From positions 1 to 64,000 of the forward strand of contig JAPKMW010000055.1 of the NCBI GenBank assembly GCA_026645575.1: a stretch of DNA of 64,000 bases, given 5' to 3'. Source of the stretch: Caldilineaceae bacterium (lineage in GTDB: Bacteria; Chloroflexota; Anaerolineae; Caldilineales; Caldilineaceae). The notes below the pieces were generated by a model that saw only the letters and a program-made list of their open reading frames with translations, was not told where the DNA came from and searched no databases. The first letter of the stretch is position 1. Each line of letters begins with the position of its first letter. Below, one piece after another: positions 35,431 through 44,302 of this stretch. The position numbers and the translations under genes are program-made.

Positions 35431-36031
35431 ACAATGCTATCCGTTCTTCATTGAACAAATAGGCAGGTGTGTTGCGATGACGCGTTCTGTTCGTTTTTGG
35501 CGGTGTACGACACCATTATCTTATGGTTCAGAATCTTACGGTTCAGAATCTTCTAGTTCAGATTCGTCGTGCATTGCACGAATCGGGAGAAATTGATGAC
35601 CACCAACAACCAGGCAACGATGATGTCTTAAAGAAGGCGTTGGGCTGTCACGTCCTTGCTCTCGGCTCAATTCAGGCTACATTTTGTAATGCGAATTCCA
35701 ACGAAAGAGAATTTAAGTATTTGCTGTTATTCTACTACAAAAGTCGTAAGAAAAACAATGTTACACCATGCCAGATACGGAAAATAATAGCACTTGGATG
35801 AGTCATTTGTTCTGACAGAATACTTACAATTTTAGTAATAAATACATGCTTAACGTCTTGTAAATATCTACAGCAAAGGTAAAACAAATCGCAAGCTCGA
35901 TAGCCGGAATAACAGCCCTAGCAAGGAGTTGGTTGCTGCCACGCGGACTGATGGTAAGCGAAAGCACACCCCAACAGCATACACATTGGACGAAACGAAA
36001 ATTTTATGATAAACTGTGGGCAATCAGATAA
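35431..36031. other. 600-bp stretch without a supported gene
   Basis: A lower-GC stretch than its neighbours. Holds a GGTTCAGAATCTT direct repeat (35525-35568), a weak 92-codon + frame (35523-35801) that I do not accept, and the promoter of tRNA-Arg. Confidence 0.5.
35986..36015 (+). promoter_or_regulatory. promoter of tRNA-Arg
   Basis: TTGGAC (35986-35991), 18-nt spacer, TAAACT (36010-36015), 16 nt before the tRNA. Confidence 0.6.
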
Positions 36032-36105
36032 GCGCCTGTAGCTCAGCGGACTAGAGCATTGGTCTTCGGAACCAAGAGTCGGGGGTTCGAATCCCTCCAG
36101 GCGTG
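36032..36105 (+). tRNA. tRNA-Arg (TCG anticodon)
   Basis: 74 nt. Acceptor GCGCCTG/CAGGCGT, D arm GCTC...GAGC, anticodon stem TTGGT/ACCAA with loop CTTCGGA (anticodon TCG, reads CGN-type Arg codons), T arm GGGGGTTCGAATCCCTC, discriminator G. No encoded CCA. Confidence 0.93.
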
Positions 36106-36120
36106 CTGGATCTAGCATAG

Positions 36121-36167
36121 AACACCCTTTCCGCGTGCGTTTAAGCGCAGCGTGAAGGGTGTTTTTC
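36121..36167 (+). terminator. rho-independent terminator after tRNA-Arg
   Basis: ACACCCTT...AAGGGTGT stem with inner CGCGTGCG/CGCAGCG pairing, followed by TTTTTCT. Confidence 0.8.
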
Positions 36168-36277
36168 TATACGTAAAGTAAAGCCTATCACATTACACAC
36201 TGTTTACGAAATTTTACTACTTGATTGTGCAACAATTGGGCGAGCCTGCTGCCGGAAGCACATAGATCAAACATAAG

Positions 36278-37228
36278 ATGGAACTAGCACTCATTGTCAA
36301 CCTACTCGCCGCCGGCATCCGCTCCGGCACGGCGATTCTCTTTGCTACAATTGGCGAAATCTTTGCAGAGCGGGCGGGGGTCTTGAATCTGGGTGTGGAG
36401 GGGATGATGCTTATGGGCGCAGTGACAGCCTATGGCGTCGCCTACCAGAGTGGCAGTCCCTGGCTGGGGCTGGCGGCGGCGGCATTGGTGGGGGCGGGAT
36501 TGGCGCTGCTGCACGCCTTTGTCACCATCACCTTGCGCGCCGACCAGGTGGTAAGCGGACTGGCGCTGACCTTTTTGGGCGCCGGTATGAGCGCCGTGCT
36601 GGGGGCGCCTTTGGTGGAAGTCAAGCAGGCGCCCCGTTTGCCCAATTTTGATATTCCCATCCTCGCTGATTTGCCCATTATCGGGCCGATCTTTTTTCAG
36701 CACAATGTCATCATCTACCTCGGTTTTTTGTTGGCGCCATTGGCCTGGTTTTATATCTATCGCACACGCCCTGGTCAGGAATTGCGCGCCATTGGCGAAT
36801 ATCCGGCGGCGGCGGATGTGCTGGGCATCAATGTCTACCGACAGCGCTATTGCTATGTGATCGTAGGCGGACTGTTGACCGGGATTGCCGGCGGCGCCTT
36901 AACGCTGGCGATCACACCGCTCTGGATCGAAGGGGTGACTGCCGGTCAGGGCTGGATCGCGGTTGGGTTGGTCATCTTTGCCGGGTGGAATCCCCTACAA
37001 GCGGCGCTAGGCTCCTATCTCTTTGGCGCCATTCGCCGCTTGCCGCTTGATCTGCAAAGTCTGCCCTTTTTCCTACGCAGCCCCCATCTTGGTTACTTTA
37101 TGAATATGTTGCCCTATCTCTTCACGATTCTGGTCCTGGTCATTGGCTCGCGCGAAGCCCTACGCCGCCGCGTCGGCGCACCGGCAGCCTTGGGCCTGCC
37201 CTACATCCGGGAAGATCGGGGGCGCTAG
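36278..37228 (+). CDS. nucleoside/simple-sugar ABC transporter permease (YufQ/BmpB-type)
   Basis: 316 residues, about eight membrane helices. Family signature AERAGVLNLGVEGMMLMGAV at residues 30-50, then LRADQVVSGLALTFLGAGMS, the coupling region ELRAIGEYPAAADVLGINV and GVTAGQGWIAVGLVIFAGWNP. Normally encoded in an operon with a BMP lipoprotein, a double-ATPase and a second permease for guanosine/purine nucleoside uptake. Here it stands alone after a tRNA and ahead of the glycan locus. The rest may lie elsewhere. No clear ribosome site before ATG. Confidence 0.85.
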   Translation: MELALIVNLLAAGIRSGTAILFATIGEIFAERAGVLNLGVEGMMLMGAVTAYGVAYQSGSPWLGLAAAALVGAGLALLHAFVTITLRADQVVSGLALTFLGAGMSAVLGAPLVEVKQAPRLPNFDIPILADLPIIGPIFFQHNVIIYLGFLLAPLAWFYIYRTRPGQELRAIGEYPAAADVLGINVYRQRYCYVIVGGLLTGIAGGALTLAITPLWIEGVTAGQGWIAVGLVIFAGWNPLQAALGSYLFGAIRRLPLDLQSLPFFLRSPHLGYFMNMLPYLFTILVLVIGSREALRRRVGAPAALGLPYIREDRGR

Positions 37229-37333
37229 GGTTCATTTACGGGAGTAGAGACTTAAGTTTTTCTGGAGGCCCCGAAGACTAACGTCTTTACGACGATTTAT
37301 CAACAGTTCACGCAACACGCAGCACGGCTCATG

Positions 37334-37382
37334 GGAGATTGGGAGATAGAGAATCTCTTGGTCTCTCTATCTCCCAATCTCT
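37334..37382. repeat. octamer-repeat dyad in the flippase leader
   Basis: AGATTGGGAGATAGAGA and TCTCTATCTCCCAATCT, spacer about 13 nt. Same GAGATTGG unit as at 22644-22714. Confidence 0.8.
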
Positions 37383-37426
37383 TTATCAATTCGCCCATCC
37401 GTGCAAGCCATGTTACAATCGGCGTC

Positions 37427-38977
37427 ATGAAACAAACGGTTCAACCATCGACGCCTTCCCTGATGGCCCAAGGGGCGACAACATCAACCCAATCACCAAC
37501 CCCGCGCCAGACTGGCCGTCGGCTGCTGGTCAATACAGGTGCGCTGGCTGGTTCCAGCCTCTGGCGTATTGTGACCAGCTTTGCCCTCCAACTGGTGATC
37601 GCCCGCCAATTGGGGGTGGTGGGGTTGGGGCAATATACCATTGCGTTAGCCTATCTCAATGTTTGCCAGATCTTGTCGGAACTGGGGTTGCCGGCGTTGC
37701 TGGTGCGCGATCTGGCGCAGATGCCCTGGTTACGGCGGCACTATTTTCGCCTGGCGTTGACGGTGCAATTGGTGGCGGCGCTGGCCGTTTGGGGGCTGCT
37801 GATTCTGGTGACGACGTTGCTCCCTTTTTCACCGGAGGCGCAGCGGATGTTGTGGATCGTCGGCGCCTCGTTGCCCTTTTACGCCGTCACTTCGGTGACA
37901 CAGACGCTCTTCCAAGCCAGCGAACGGATGGAAACGGTAATGGGGATTGAGTTGGCGATCAATACGCTCATTCTGGTTGGCAGCGTCGGCGTGATTATTT
38001 TGGGCGGGACAACGCAACAGTTGGCCGTCGTACTGGTCGTTACGCAGATGAGTTCGGCGGCGTTGGGGTTGTGGTTGCTCCAGCGCAGCGCGATCTTTGC
38101 CGGGCCGCAAGAGCCGGTGCATTGGCAGTGGTCGTGGCTCTGGCGACGGGCCGGGCCATTCTATTCACTCTCGCTGGCCGATGTTTTGCTACAACGCACC
38201 GACATTATGCTGCTGAGTATTGTTGCCGGCGAGACGGTGACGGGTATCTATGGCGCCGCCTACAACCTGGTGCGCGTCGGCTTGAAGCTAGTGCAAAATT
38301 TCTGGGCGGCGCTCTACCCCACCCTCAGCCGCTTGCACCGGCAGGCGCCCCAACACTATACACGCCTCTGCAATTTTAGCTTGCGTTATGGGCTGCTGGC
38401 CTTGCTGGCGGCAGCCGCGATTGGCGCGGGCCTGACGCCCGATATTCTCCATATTATTTATGGCGCCGGCTACCAGGAAGCGACCTTTGTGCTGGAAATT
38501 CTGCTCTGGAGCACGCCTTTGTATCTGATTGAAAATTACACCCAACTGTTGCTCATGGTGGAACAACGGCCTTTACAGAGCCTGCGGGTGACAGGGTTGC
38601 ATCTGCTGACGCTCTTCTGTCTGATTCCGCTGCTCACACCGCTCTTGGGAGCGCCGGGGACCGCTTGGGCAGTTTTGGCGGCGGGCGGCGCCGGTGCAGT
38701 GATAAGCTTTCACCTGCTCCGCCGGGGGGCGCTTCCCCATACCATCGCGCACCCCTACACCATGATCGTCTTAGCTAGTGGCAGCTTTTTGCTCAGTCTC
38801 TATCTACCGCTGGCGTGGCCCTGGCGCTTATTGATCGGGGGCGCACTCTATGGTGCGGTTGTCTGGTGGGCGCAGTTGGTCGATCCGCAAGATTGGCAAC
38901 TGGTGCGGCGCATCCTTCGCAAAGGCGAGGATGGCGCAACGACGCTGGACAACGGGGCCGGCAATTTGGTAAAGTGA
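37427..38977 (+). CDS. polysaccharide flippase (Wzx/MATE-like)
   Basis: 516 residues from ATG 37427. Fourteen or so membrane helices of the oligosaccharide-flippase type: NTGALAGSSLWRIVTSFALQ, ARQLGVVGLGQYTIALAYLN, FYSLSLADVLLQRTDIMLLS and AGETVTGIYGAAYNLVRVG. It should move lipid-linked glycan across the membrane. The frame opens 96 nt earlier, inside the octamer dyad. ATG 37427 is preferred, though its ribosome site is weak and a TACAAT box lies only about 9 nt before the ATG, so the mRNA might be leaderless. First gene of the glycan locus. Confidence 0.87.
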   Translation: MKQTVQPSTPSLMAQGATTSTQSPTPRQTGRRLLVNTGALAGSSLWRIVTSFALQLVIARQLGVVGLGQYTIALAYLNVCQILSELGLPALLVRDLAQMPWLRRHYFRLALTVQLVAALAVWGLLILVTTLLPFSPEAQRMLWIVGASLPFYAVTSVTQTLFQASERMETVMGIELAINTLILVGSVGVIILGGTTQQLAVVLVVTQMSSAALGLWLLQRSAIFAGPQEPVHWQWSWLWRRAGPFYSLSLADVLLQRTDIMLLSIVAGETVTGIYGAAYNLVRVGLKLVQNFWAALYPTLSRLHRQAPQHYTRLCNFSLRYGLLALLAAAAIGAGLTPDILHIIYGAGYQEATFVLEILLWSTPLYLIENYTQLLLMVEQRPLQSLRVTGLHLLTLFCLIPLLTPLLGAPGTAWAVLAAGGAGAVISFHLLRRGALPHTIAHPYTMIVLASGSFLLSLYLPLAWPWRLLIGGALYGAVVWWAQLVDPQDWQLVRRILRKGEDGATTLDNGAGNLVK

Positions 38978-39048
38978 ATCAATTGCAATAGAATGGATCT
39001 TTGTTTGTCAGTTTGTCGGTTTTGCACCCAAACGACACCCATTCAACC

Positions 39049-39245
39049 AACGTTCATTCAACCAACGTTGGTTGAGCCTGTCGAAACCAACGATCAAGCC
39101 GAGAAAGCTATGTGGGACGTAAGCAACGAACAACAACAGGTGACAGCGCCGGCAACCACTGCAACAGTAACAAACGCGGCAGTGACAAACGCGACTGCAA
39201 CAAATGCGACTGCAACAAACGCGACTGCAACAAACGCAACCACAG
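39049..39245. repeat. GGTTGAGCCTGTCGAAACC element and 15-bp tandem repeat
   Basis: TTGGTTGAGCCTGTCGAAAC near 39069 is a sequence seen in many unrelated bacterial genomes, here with inverted ATTCAACCAACG copies. From about 39188 GCGACTGCAACAAAC repeats three times inside the GT4 gene. Confidence 0.7.
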
Positions 39246-40516
39246 ACGCCCCCCAACGCCCCTATCGGGTCTTGATGATTGCGCCAACCAGTTTTTTTGC
39301 TGACTATGGCTGTCATGTGCGGATCTATGAAGAGGTGCGCATTTTGCAGCAATTGGGCCATCGCGTCACGGTGGCGACCTATCGCAACGGCAGTGATGTG
39401 CCGGGGTTGGACATTCGACGCACGCTGCCGATTCCCTGGCGGCGCCACTATGAAGTAGGGTCGAGTCGGCACAAGATCGCCTTCGATCTGCTGCTGGGCT
39501 TGAAGACCTTGCAATTACTGCTCCAGCACCGCTACGATGTCATTCACGCGCACCTTCACGAAGGGGCGTTGATTGCCCTGGTGTTGGGGCGTCTGTTCCA
39601 CTTGCCGGTCGTCTTTGATTTTCAGGGCAGCCTGACTGAGGAGATGATCGACCATCACTTCCTACGGCGCGATAGTCGCTTCTACCACTTGTTACGCCGA
39701 TTGGAGCGCTGGATCGATCAGAGTTCAGCGGTGATCTTTCCCAGTTCCACCGAAGGTGGCCGCATTCTGGTCGATCAATTTGCTTGTCAGAGCGCGGCTG
39801 TCCGCACACTGGTGGACCGGGTGGACACCGATGTCTTTCGCCCGGCCAGTGACTATCCCTTGGCAATGCGCCAGGAAAAACGGGTGCAGCTTGGCATTCC
39901 CGCCGACGCCAAAGTGATTGTTTACCTAGGGCTATTGGCCGAGTATCAGGGGACGGGGTTGTTATTAGAAGCAATGCAGCGTATCCTGCAACGCCGTTCT
40001 GACGTGTATCTATTATTGATGGGCTTTCCCGGTATTGACATCTACGAACAAAAGGCCAGAGACTTGGGCATTCGTGATCGGGTCATCTTTACCGGTCGCG
40101 TCCCCTATCGCGAAACAGCGCCGCTCTATCTGGCGCTGGGCGATGTGGCAGTGGCGCCCAAGTTGAGCCTGACCGAAAGCGCGGGCAAACTGTTAAATTA
40201 CATGGCGGTTGCGCTGCCAACCGTCGCCTTTGACACGCCGGTGGCACGGGAATTTTTGGGGTTGCACGGGTTGCTGGCCGAACGGGGCAATGTGCAGAGT
40301 TTGGCCGAAAAGCTTTTGCTTGCGTTAGCGTCCCCGGAACTGGGTGCGCCGCTCCGGCAGCGGGCGGTCCAACACTTTAGTTGGCGCGCCGCCGGTGAAG
40401 CCATTGTCGCCGCCTACGATGAATTGACGCAACCAGGGTTGACGAAACCTGCATTGGCGCAGACCCAGCCACGAGAAAAAAGTGTACAAGCGGAATGGAT
40501 CATTACACAAAAGTAG
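39110..40516 (+). CDS. GT4 glycosyltransferase with an ATATN tandem repeat
   Basis: 468 residues from 39110. GT-B fold: N-terminal RVLMIAPTSFFADYGCHVRI, central DVIHAHLHEGALIALVLG, C-terminal KVIVYLGLLAEYQGTGLLLE and SLTESAGKLLNYMAVALPTVAFDTP with the nucleotide-sugar Glu. Transfers a sugar to a lipid-linked or protein acceptor at the inner membrane. Before the catalytic part lies a low-complexity tail of three perfect 15-nt repeats (ATATN, about 39188-39245). The frame also extends to 38993 through a GTTGAGCCTGTCGAAACC repeat. GAGAAAG before ATG 39110 is the best site. Confidence 0.82.
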   Translation: MWDVSNEQQQVTAPATTATVTNAAVTNATATNATATNATATNATTDAPQRPYRVLMIAPTSFFADYGCHVRIYEEVRILQQLGHRVTVATYRNGSDVPGLDIRRTLPIPWRRHYEVGSSRHKIAFDLLLGLKTLQLLLQHRYDVIHAHLHEGALIALVLGRLFHLPVVFDFQGSLTEEMIDHHFLRRDSRFYHLLRRLERWIDQSSAVIFPSSTEGGRILVDQFACQSAAVRTLVDRVDTDVFRPASDYPLAMRQEKRVQLGIPADAKVIVYLGLLAEYQGTGLLLEAMQRILQRRSDVYLLLMGFPGIDIYEQKARDLGIRDRVIFTGRVPYRETAPLYLALGDVAVAPKLSLTESAGKLLNYMAVALPTVAFDTPVAREFLGLHGLLAERGNVQSLAEKLLLALASPELGAPLRQRAVQHFSWRAAGEAIVAAYDELTQPGLTKPALAQTQPREKSVQAEWIITQK

Positions 40517-41838
40517 CCGACTACGGTCAATCCCAGGGCCAACCCCAGTCGCCTAAGGCAGCAACGTGCAGGTTGCCCGGTTACGCCGCATGGCGTAGCC
40601 AGGTTGTCATCCTGACATTTGCCCTTCTCTTCTTGGCCTATCGCCTGGCACTGCTGCCGGCGCTGGCAGAAGATGCACAACAAACCATTCCCGACGCCAC
40701 CGTCTACCTCCCGTTGGTGATGACCCAAGCACAGGAAAAGGGGGTGGCGCCGCGCATGGGCTTTGGCTTGATCAGTGGACCAATAAGCCGCTACCCGGAA
40801 GCCGCGCAACTGGGCGCCGGCTGGTATCTCGATTGGACGGTGCGGGTGGCGCCGGAACGCCCAAACAATATCGAGTATGCCCAGATGATTCGGGTGCATC
40901 AAAAGCTGGCTTGTGGGGCCTGGCACCATGGCTATCGCGCAATCTGCCCCTACGCCCTTCCCTACGATTATGTTTACCGGCCAGACCAAGCTACGATTGA
41001 AACCGCAGTACGAGCTAACCCAGGATCGCTTTGGCTCATTGGCAATGAGATGGATCGGATTGATTGGACAGAAGCATGTACTGAATGGGAAAATGGTCAT
41101 TGCAAAACCGGTATATTTAACGGCCAAGATGAAATCCTCCCGCAAACCTATGCTGTTGCCTACCACGATCTCTATCAGATCATCAAGGCAGCCGACCCGA
41201 CCGCCCGCGTTGCCATCGGTGGCGTTATTCAAGCGACACCACTACGGCTCCAATACCTAACCAGAATTTGGGATAGTTATCAGGCCACTTATTCGACCAC
41301 CATGCCGGTGGATGTCTGGAATGTCCATAATTTTATTATTCGTGAAAAGGCCAAAGAGTGGGGGGCTGAGATTCCACCAGGGATCAATGCCCAAGAAGGC
41401 GCCTATACTGTTGGGCCAAATACCACGCATATCGACATGACCATCTTTGACCAGCAGATTCGCGCTTTTCGTCAATGGATGAAGGATCGTGGTCAACAGG
41501 AAAAACCACTCATCGTCAGCGAGTATGGAGTTCTTTATTCCAACAAACTAATTGGATTATGTAAAGGCACCGAAGAAGAAATCAACATCTGCAATAATAA
41601 TGATCCCAGTTATGTCCAAAATTTCATGGTATCTACTTTTGATTATTTTTATCTAACCAAGGATTGTACCTTGGGCATGCCCAGCGACGGTTGTCGGCTG
41701 GTGCAGCAGTGGAACTGGTATAGCCTAGATGACACCTGGGGTAATTTTAATATTCACAGCCGGCTCTTTGATCCCAACACCACCAACATCACAGCGACCG
41801 GCGAACGCTATCGGCGTTATATTGCCGAAACCCCATAA
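40495..41838 (+). CDS. secreted glycoside-hydrolase-like protein, paralog 1
   Basis: 447 residues. Membrane/signal segment at about 37-58 (VVILTFALLFLAYRLALLPA), then a short VYLPLVM motif and a (beta/alpha)8-like domain. The likely acid/base Glu is in LIGNEMDRIDW and a nucleophile-like Glu in PLIVSEYGVLYSNK, with YLDWTVR near the start, DVWNVHNFII in the middle and DGCRLVQQWNWYSLDD near the end. These fit GH-A clan enzymes (Glyco_hydro_cc-like), but no activity is known. Overlaps the GT4 gene by 22 nt. 48% or so identical by eye to the next gene. Outside the membrane it could trim or anchor the exported glycan. Confidence 0.78.
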   Translation: MDHYTKVADYGQSQGQPQSPKAATCRLPGYAAWRSQVVILTFALLFLAYRLALLPALAEDAQQTIPDATVYLPLVMTQAQEKGVAPRMGFGLISGPISRYPEAAQLGAGWYLDWTVRVAPERPNNIEYAQMIRVHQKLACGAWHHGYRAICPYALPYDYVYRPDQATIETAVRANPGSLWLIGNEMDRIDWTEACTEWENGHCKTGIFNGQDEILPQTYAVAYHDLYQIIKAADPTARVAIGGVIQATPLRLQYLTRIWDSYQATYSTTMPVDVWNVHNFIIREKAKEWGAEIPPGINAQEGAYTVGPNTTHIDMTIFDQQIRAFRQWMKDRGQQEKPLIVSEYGVLYSNKLIGLCKGTEEEINICNNNDPSYVQNFMVSTFDYFYLTKDCTLGMPSDGCRLVQQWNWYSLDDTWGNFNIHSRLFDPNTTNITATGERYRRYIAETP

Positions 41839-41869
41839 GCTATCATCTTTATCCATGATAGAGAGGAAA

Positions 41870-41917
41870 CTTCCGCCTGCTCGTAGCGGGTACTCACTCG
41901 CTACGAGCAGGCGGAAG
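41870..41917. repeat. GCTCGTAGCG hairpin
   Basis: CTTCCGCCTGCTCGTAGCG and its exact complement around a 10-nt loop, between the two glycosidase-like paralogs. Shares the GCTCGTAGC outer stem with the other hairpins. Confidence 0.85.
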
Positions 41918-41946
41918 ACGGAGTCAATTGACACAAGGAGTTTAGC

Positions 41947-43311
41947 ATGATGCGTACCATACGCGCTCTTTCCCCCTATATCCTAACCCTCACACTCGTC
42001 GTTGCCGTTGTAGCGACAACCATCCGGCTGGACCATTGGTCGGCGCGGGCGCAGGACACCCCTGCTGTCACGGGCAGCACCGGCCCGGAAACAGCCGTTA
42101 CCGATGAAGCCAGCGCTACGACACCGGTTATTGCGGCCACAAGCGGCGAAACCACAAGCAGTGAAACAACCTTGGGGACAGCCATCAACGGGCTGTATAT
42201 GCCTTCGATCTTCAACGATCATAATAGCCGTCTTTCCCCACGCATCGGCATTGGCACCTCTTCGTTTCCCATTACCAAGGTGCGGGATGTACGGGCGATC
42301 AATGCCGGTTGGTATGTGGATTGGGCTGTCAATGCCAATCGAACGCGTCCGGCCAATATGGAGTATATGCCCATGGTGCGCGTGCACCAAAAGCTGGCCT
42401 GCCCCAAAGGCACCACGGCGGATCGCAAGAAATGCCCCTATCTCAACGGCTATGAGTACTCGCCGAGCGCCGCCGAAATTCAAGCCTATGCCAAGGCCAA
42501 CCCCGGCAGTATCTGGCTGCTGGGCAATGAGATGGATCGGGTTGATTGGCCGGGCGGTTGGCAGGATGAGATGCAACCGACCCTCTACCCGGTTTTCTAC
42601 AAAGAACTCTATGATATGATCAAGGCGGCCGACCCCACAGCCAAAATCGCCATTGGCGGCGTGATCCAGGCGACCGAGTTGCGGCTGAAATATTTGACCA
42701 AAATCTGGGACACCTACCGCCAGCTTTATGGCGTTGATATGCCGGTCGATGTCTGGAATGTTCACAATTTCATCAACGCGGAATTTTGTCACTATGAAAA
42801 GGGCGAGCTGGTTTGCTATGGCGGCGCCGTGCCGCCCGATAGCACAACGCTTGAAGGCGCCTATTACGGTCAGGATTGGCTGCATATCAATCCAGTGGTT
42901 TTTGACAAACAGATCCGCAACATGCGCCAGTGGATGAAGGGGCGGGGTCAACAGGAAAAGCCGCTCATTGTCACCGAGTACGGCGTCCTCTATAACAGCG
43001 TACCCTGCCCCGAACCAGGGCCGAATGGCACCTGTCTACACGGCGACTGGGTGGATCTGACCAACCCCAAGGTCATTCATGACTTTATGCTTTGGTCGTT
43101 TGATTACTTTGCCGATACCGCCGATTGCAACCTCGGCTACACGGCCGATGGCTGCCGCCTGGTGCAACGCTGGGCCTGGTTCTCCTTGGAAGATGTGGGC
43201 TGGAATTTTAATCCCCATACCGCGCTCTTCACCTTGAACAACCAACAGATGACCGAGGCCGGTCGCCTGTTCAGCCAGTACACAACAGCAAATTATAAGA
43301 AGTTACAGTAA
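41947..43311 (+). CDS. secreted glycoside-hydrolase-like protein, paralog 2
   Basis: 454 residues. Signal segment at about 8-24 (LSPYILTLTLVVAVVATT), a Thr/Ala/Ser linker, LYMPSIFNDH, then the same barrel as the gene upstream: WYVDWAVN, MVRVHQKLACPK, LLGNEMDRVDW (putative acid/base Glu), DVWNVHNFIN, PLIVTEYGVLYNSV (putative nucleophile Glu) and DGCRLVQRWAWFSLED. Both catalytic Glu positions are conserved in both copies, which argues for active enzymes and an in-place duplication. AAGGAGTTTAGC precedes ATG. Adjacent to the Wzm/Wzt genes. Confidence 0.8.
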   Translation: MMRTIRALSPYILTLTLVVAVVATTIRLDHWSARAQDTPAVTGSTGPETAVTDEASATTPVIAATSGETTSSETTLGTAINGLYMPSIFNDHNSRLSPRIGIGTSSFPITKVRDVRAINAGWYVDWAVNANRTRPANMEYMPMVRVHQKLACPKGTTADRKKCPYLNGYEYSPSAAEIQAYAKANPGSIWLLGNEMDRVDWPGGWQDEMQPTLYPVFYKELYDMIKAADPTAKIAIGGVIQATELRLKYLTKIWDTYRQLYGVDMPVDVWNVHNFINAEFCHYEKGELVCYGGAVPPDSTTLEGAYYGQDWLHINPVVFDKQIRNMRQWMKGRGQQEKPLIVTEYGVLYNSVPCPEPGPNGTCLHGDWVDLTNPKVIHDFMLWSFDYFADTADCNLGYTADGCRLVQRWAWFSLEDVGWNFNPHTALFTLNNQQMTEAGRLFSQYTTANYKKLQ

Positions 43312-43319
43312 GGGCGGGG

Positions 43320-43416
43320 ACACTACAACGGATTTGGGGAGGAATGGGTGATGGCTCTATCGGGTAAACAGCCGGAACAAGCAATCATCCGTTACCCCCT
43401 AAATCCGCTGTAGTGT
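43320..43416. repeat. ACACTACAGCGGAT-type palindrome, copy B
   Basis: Ends ACACTACAACGGATTTGGGG and CCCCTAAATCCGCTGTAGTG, arms about 35 nt with mismatches. The right arm, reverse-complemented, matches the left arm of copy A (20201) almost base for base through AACGGATG. Confidence 0.8.
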
Positions 43417-43442
43417 TTACTACCCCACTCTGGAATCATTCA

Positions 43443-44300
43443 ATGAAAGCAGCAGCTTTACCCGGCGTACAACACCAACGCAGACGACCAAGCCTGGTCA
43501 ACCGGCTACGTGAACTCGTTTCTTATCGGGAGTTGATCCTGAATCTGGCATTGCGCGAGTTGAAGGCGCGCTACAAGAATACGGTGCTAGGCTTTTTCTG
43601 GAGCCTGCTCAACCCGCTGGCGATGATGTTGGTCTTTACCGCCGTCTTTACGGTTTTCATGCGCAGCGAGGTGGAGAACTTTCCGATCTATGCCCTCTGT
43701 GGCTTATTGCCCTGGAACTTCTTCTCGGCGGCGGTCATGGGTAGTGTAAGCGCGATTGTCAATAACAGCAATCTGGTGACCAAGGTCTACTTCCCGCGCG
43801 AGGTGCTACCCATTGCCACGGTGCTGGCGAATCTGGTCAACTTTCTGCTGACGTTGGTGGTGCTTTTTGCGGCGCTGTTGTTGGTGCAGGCGCCCTTTAA
43901 CCCCTGGCTTTGGTTGTTGCCGGTGGTGATCCTCATTCAGACCGCCTTTATCCTGGGCCTAGCCTTTATCCTGAGTACGTTGAATGTCTTCTACCGGGAC
44001 ACCTTGATGGTGATGGATGTAGCCATGTTGGCCTGGTTCTTTCTCACGCCCATCTTCTACCCACTGGAAGAGTTGCCCAAGCGCTATCCCATTGGCGGCA
44101 TAGAATTGGATCTGCACCGCACCATGTATATCCTCAACCCCATGGCATCGATCATCAACACCTATCGCGACCTGCTCTACCGTGGCTATCGCACCGATTT
44201 TGATTTCTTGCTGCGCACCGCCACCACCGCCTTTCTCGTGTTGATGATTGGCTATTGGTTCTTCTGCAAATATAGCAATCGCTTTGGGGAAGAGGTTTAA
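43443..44300 (+). CDS. Wzm-type polysaccharide ABC exporter permease
   Basis: 285 residues, six membrane helices of the ABC-2 class. Family marks: YRELILNLALRELKARYKNT before helix 1, VLGFFWSLLNPLAMMLVFT, LCGLLPWNFFSAAVMGS, NSNLVTKVYFPREVLPIA and AWFFLTPIFYPLEELP. It forms the channel for undecaprenyl-linked glycan with the ATPase that follows 2 nt downstream. The frame opens at 43413 inside the palindrome; ATG 43443 is taken, without a strong ribosome site. Confidence 0.9.
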   Translation: MKAAALPGVQHQRRRPSLVNRLRELVSYRELILNLALRELKARYKNTVLGFFWSLLNPLAMMLVFTAVFTVFMRSEVENFPIYALCGLLPWNFFSAAVMGSVSAIVNNSNLVTKVYFPREVLPIATVLANLVNFLLTLVVLFAALLLVQAPFNPWLWLLPVVILIQTAFILGLAFILSTLNVFYRDTLMVMDVAMLAWFFLTPIFYPLEELPKRYPIGGIELDLHRTMYILNPMASIINTYRDLLYRGYRTDFDFLLRTATTAFLVLMIGYWFFCKYSNRFGEEV

Positions 44301-44302
44301 CC

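Noticed and set aside
35523..35801. 92-codon + strand frame
   Set aside because: Begins in a GGTTCAGAATCTT repeat, no ribosome site, no protein-like pattern.
35918..36118. 66-codon minus strand frame containing [10 protein letters not shown]
   Set aside because: Well-known false translation of the antisense strand of a tRNA.
41983..42951. 322-codon minus strand frame
   Set aside because: Antisense to the second glycosidase-like gene, His/Ile/Gly-rich shadow composition.
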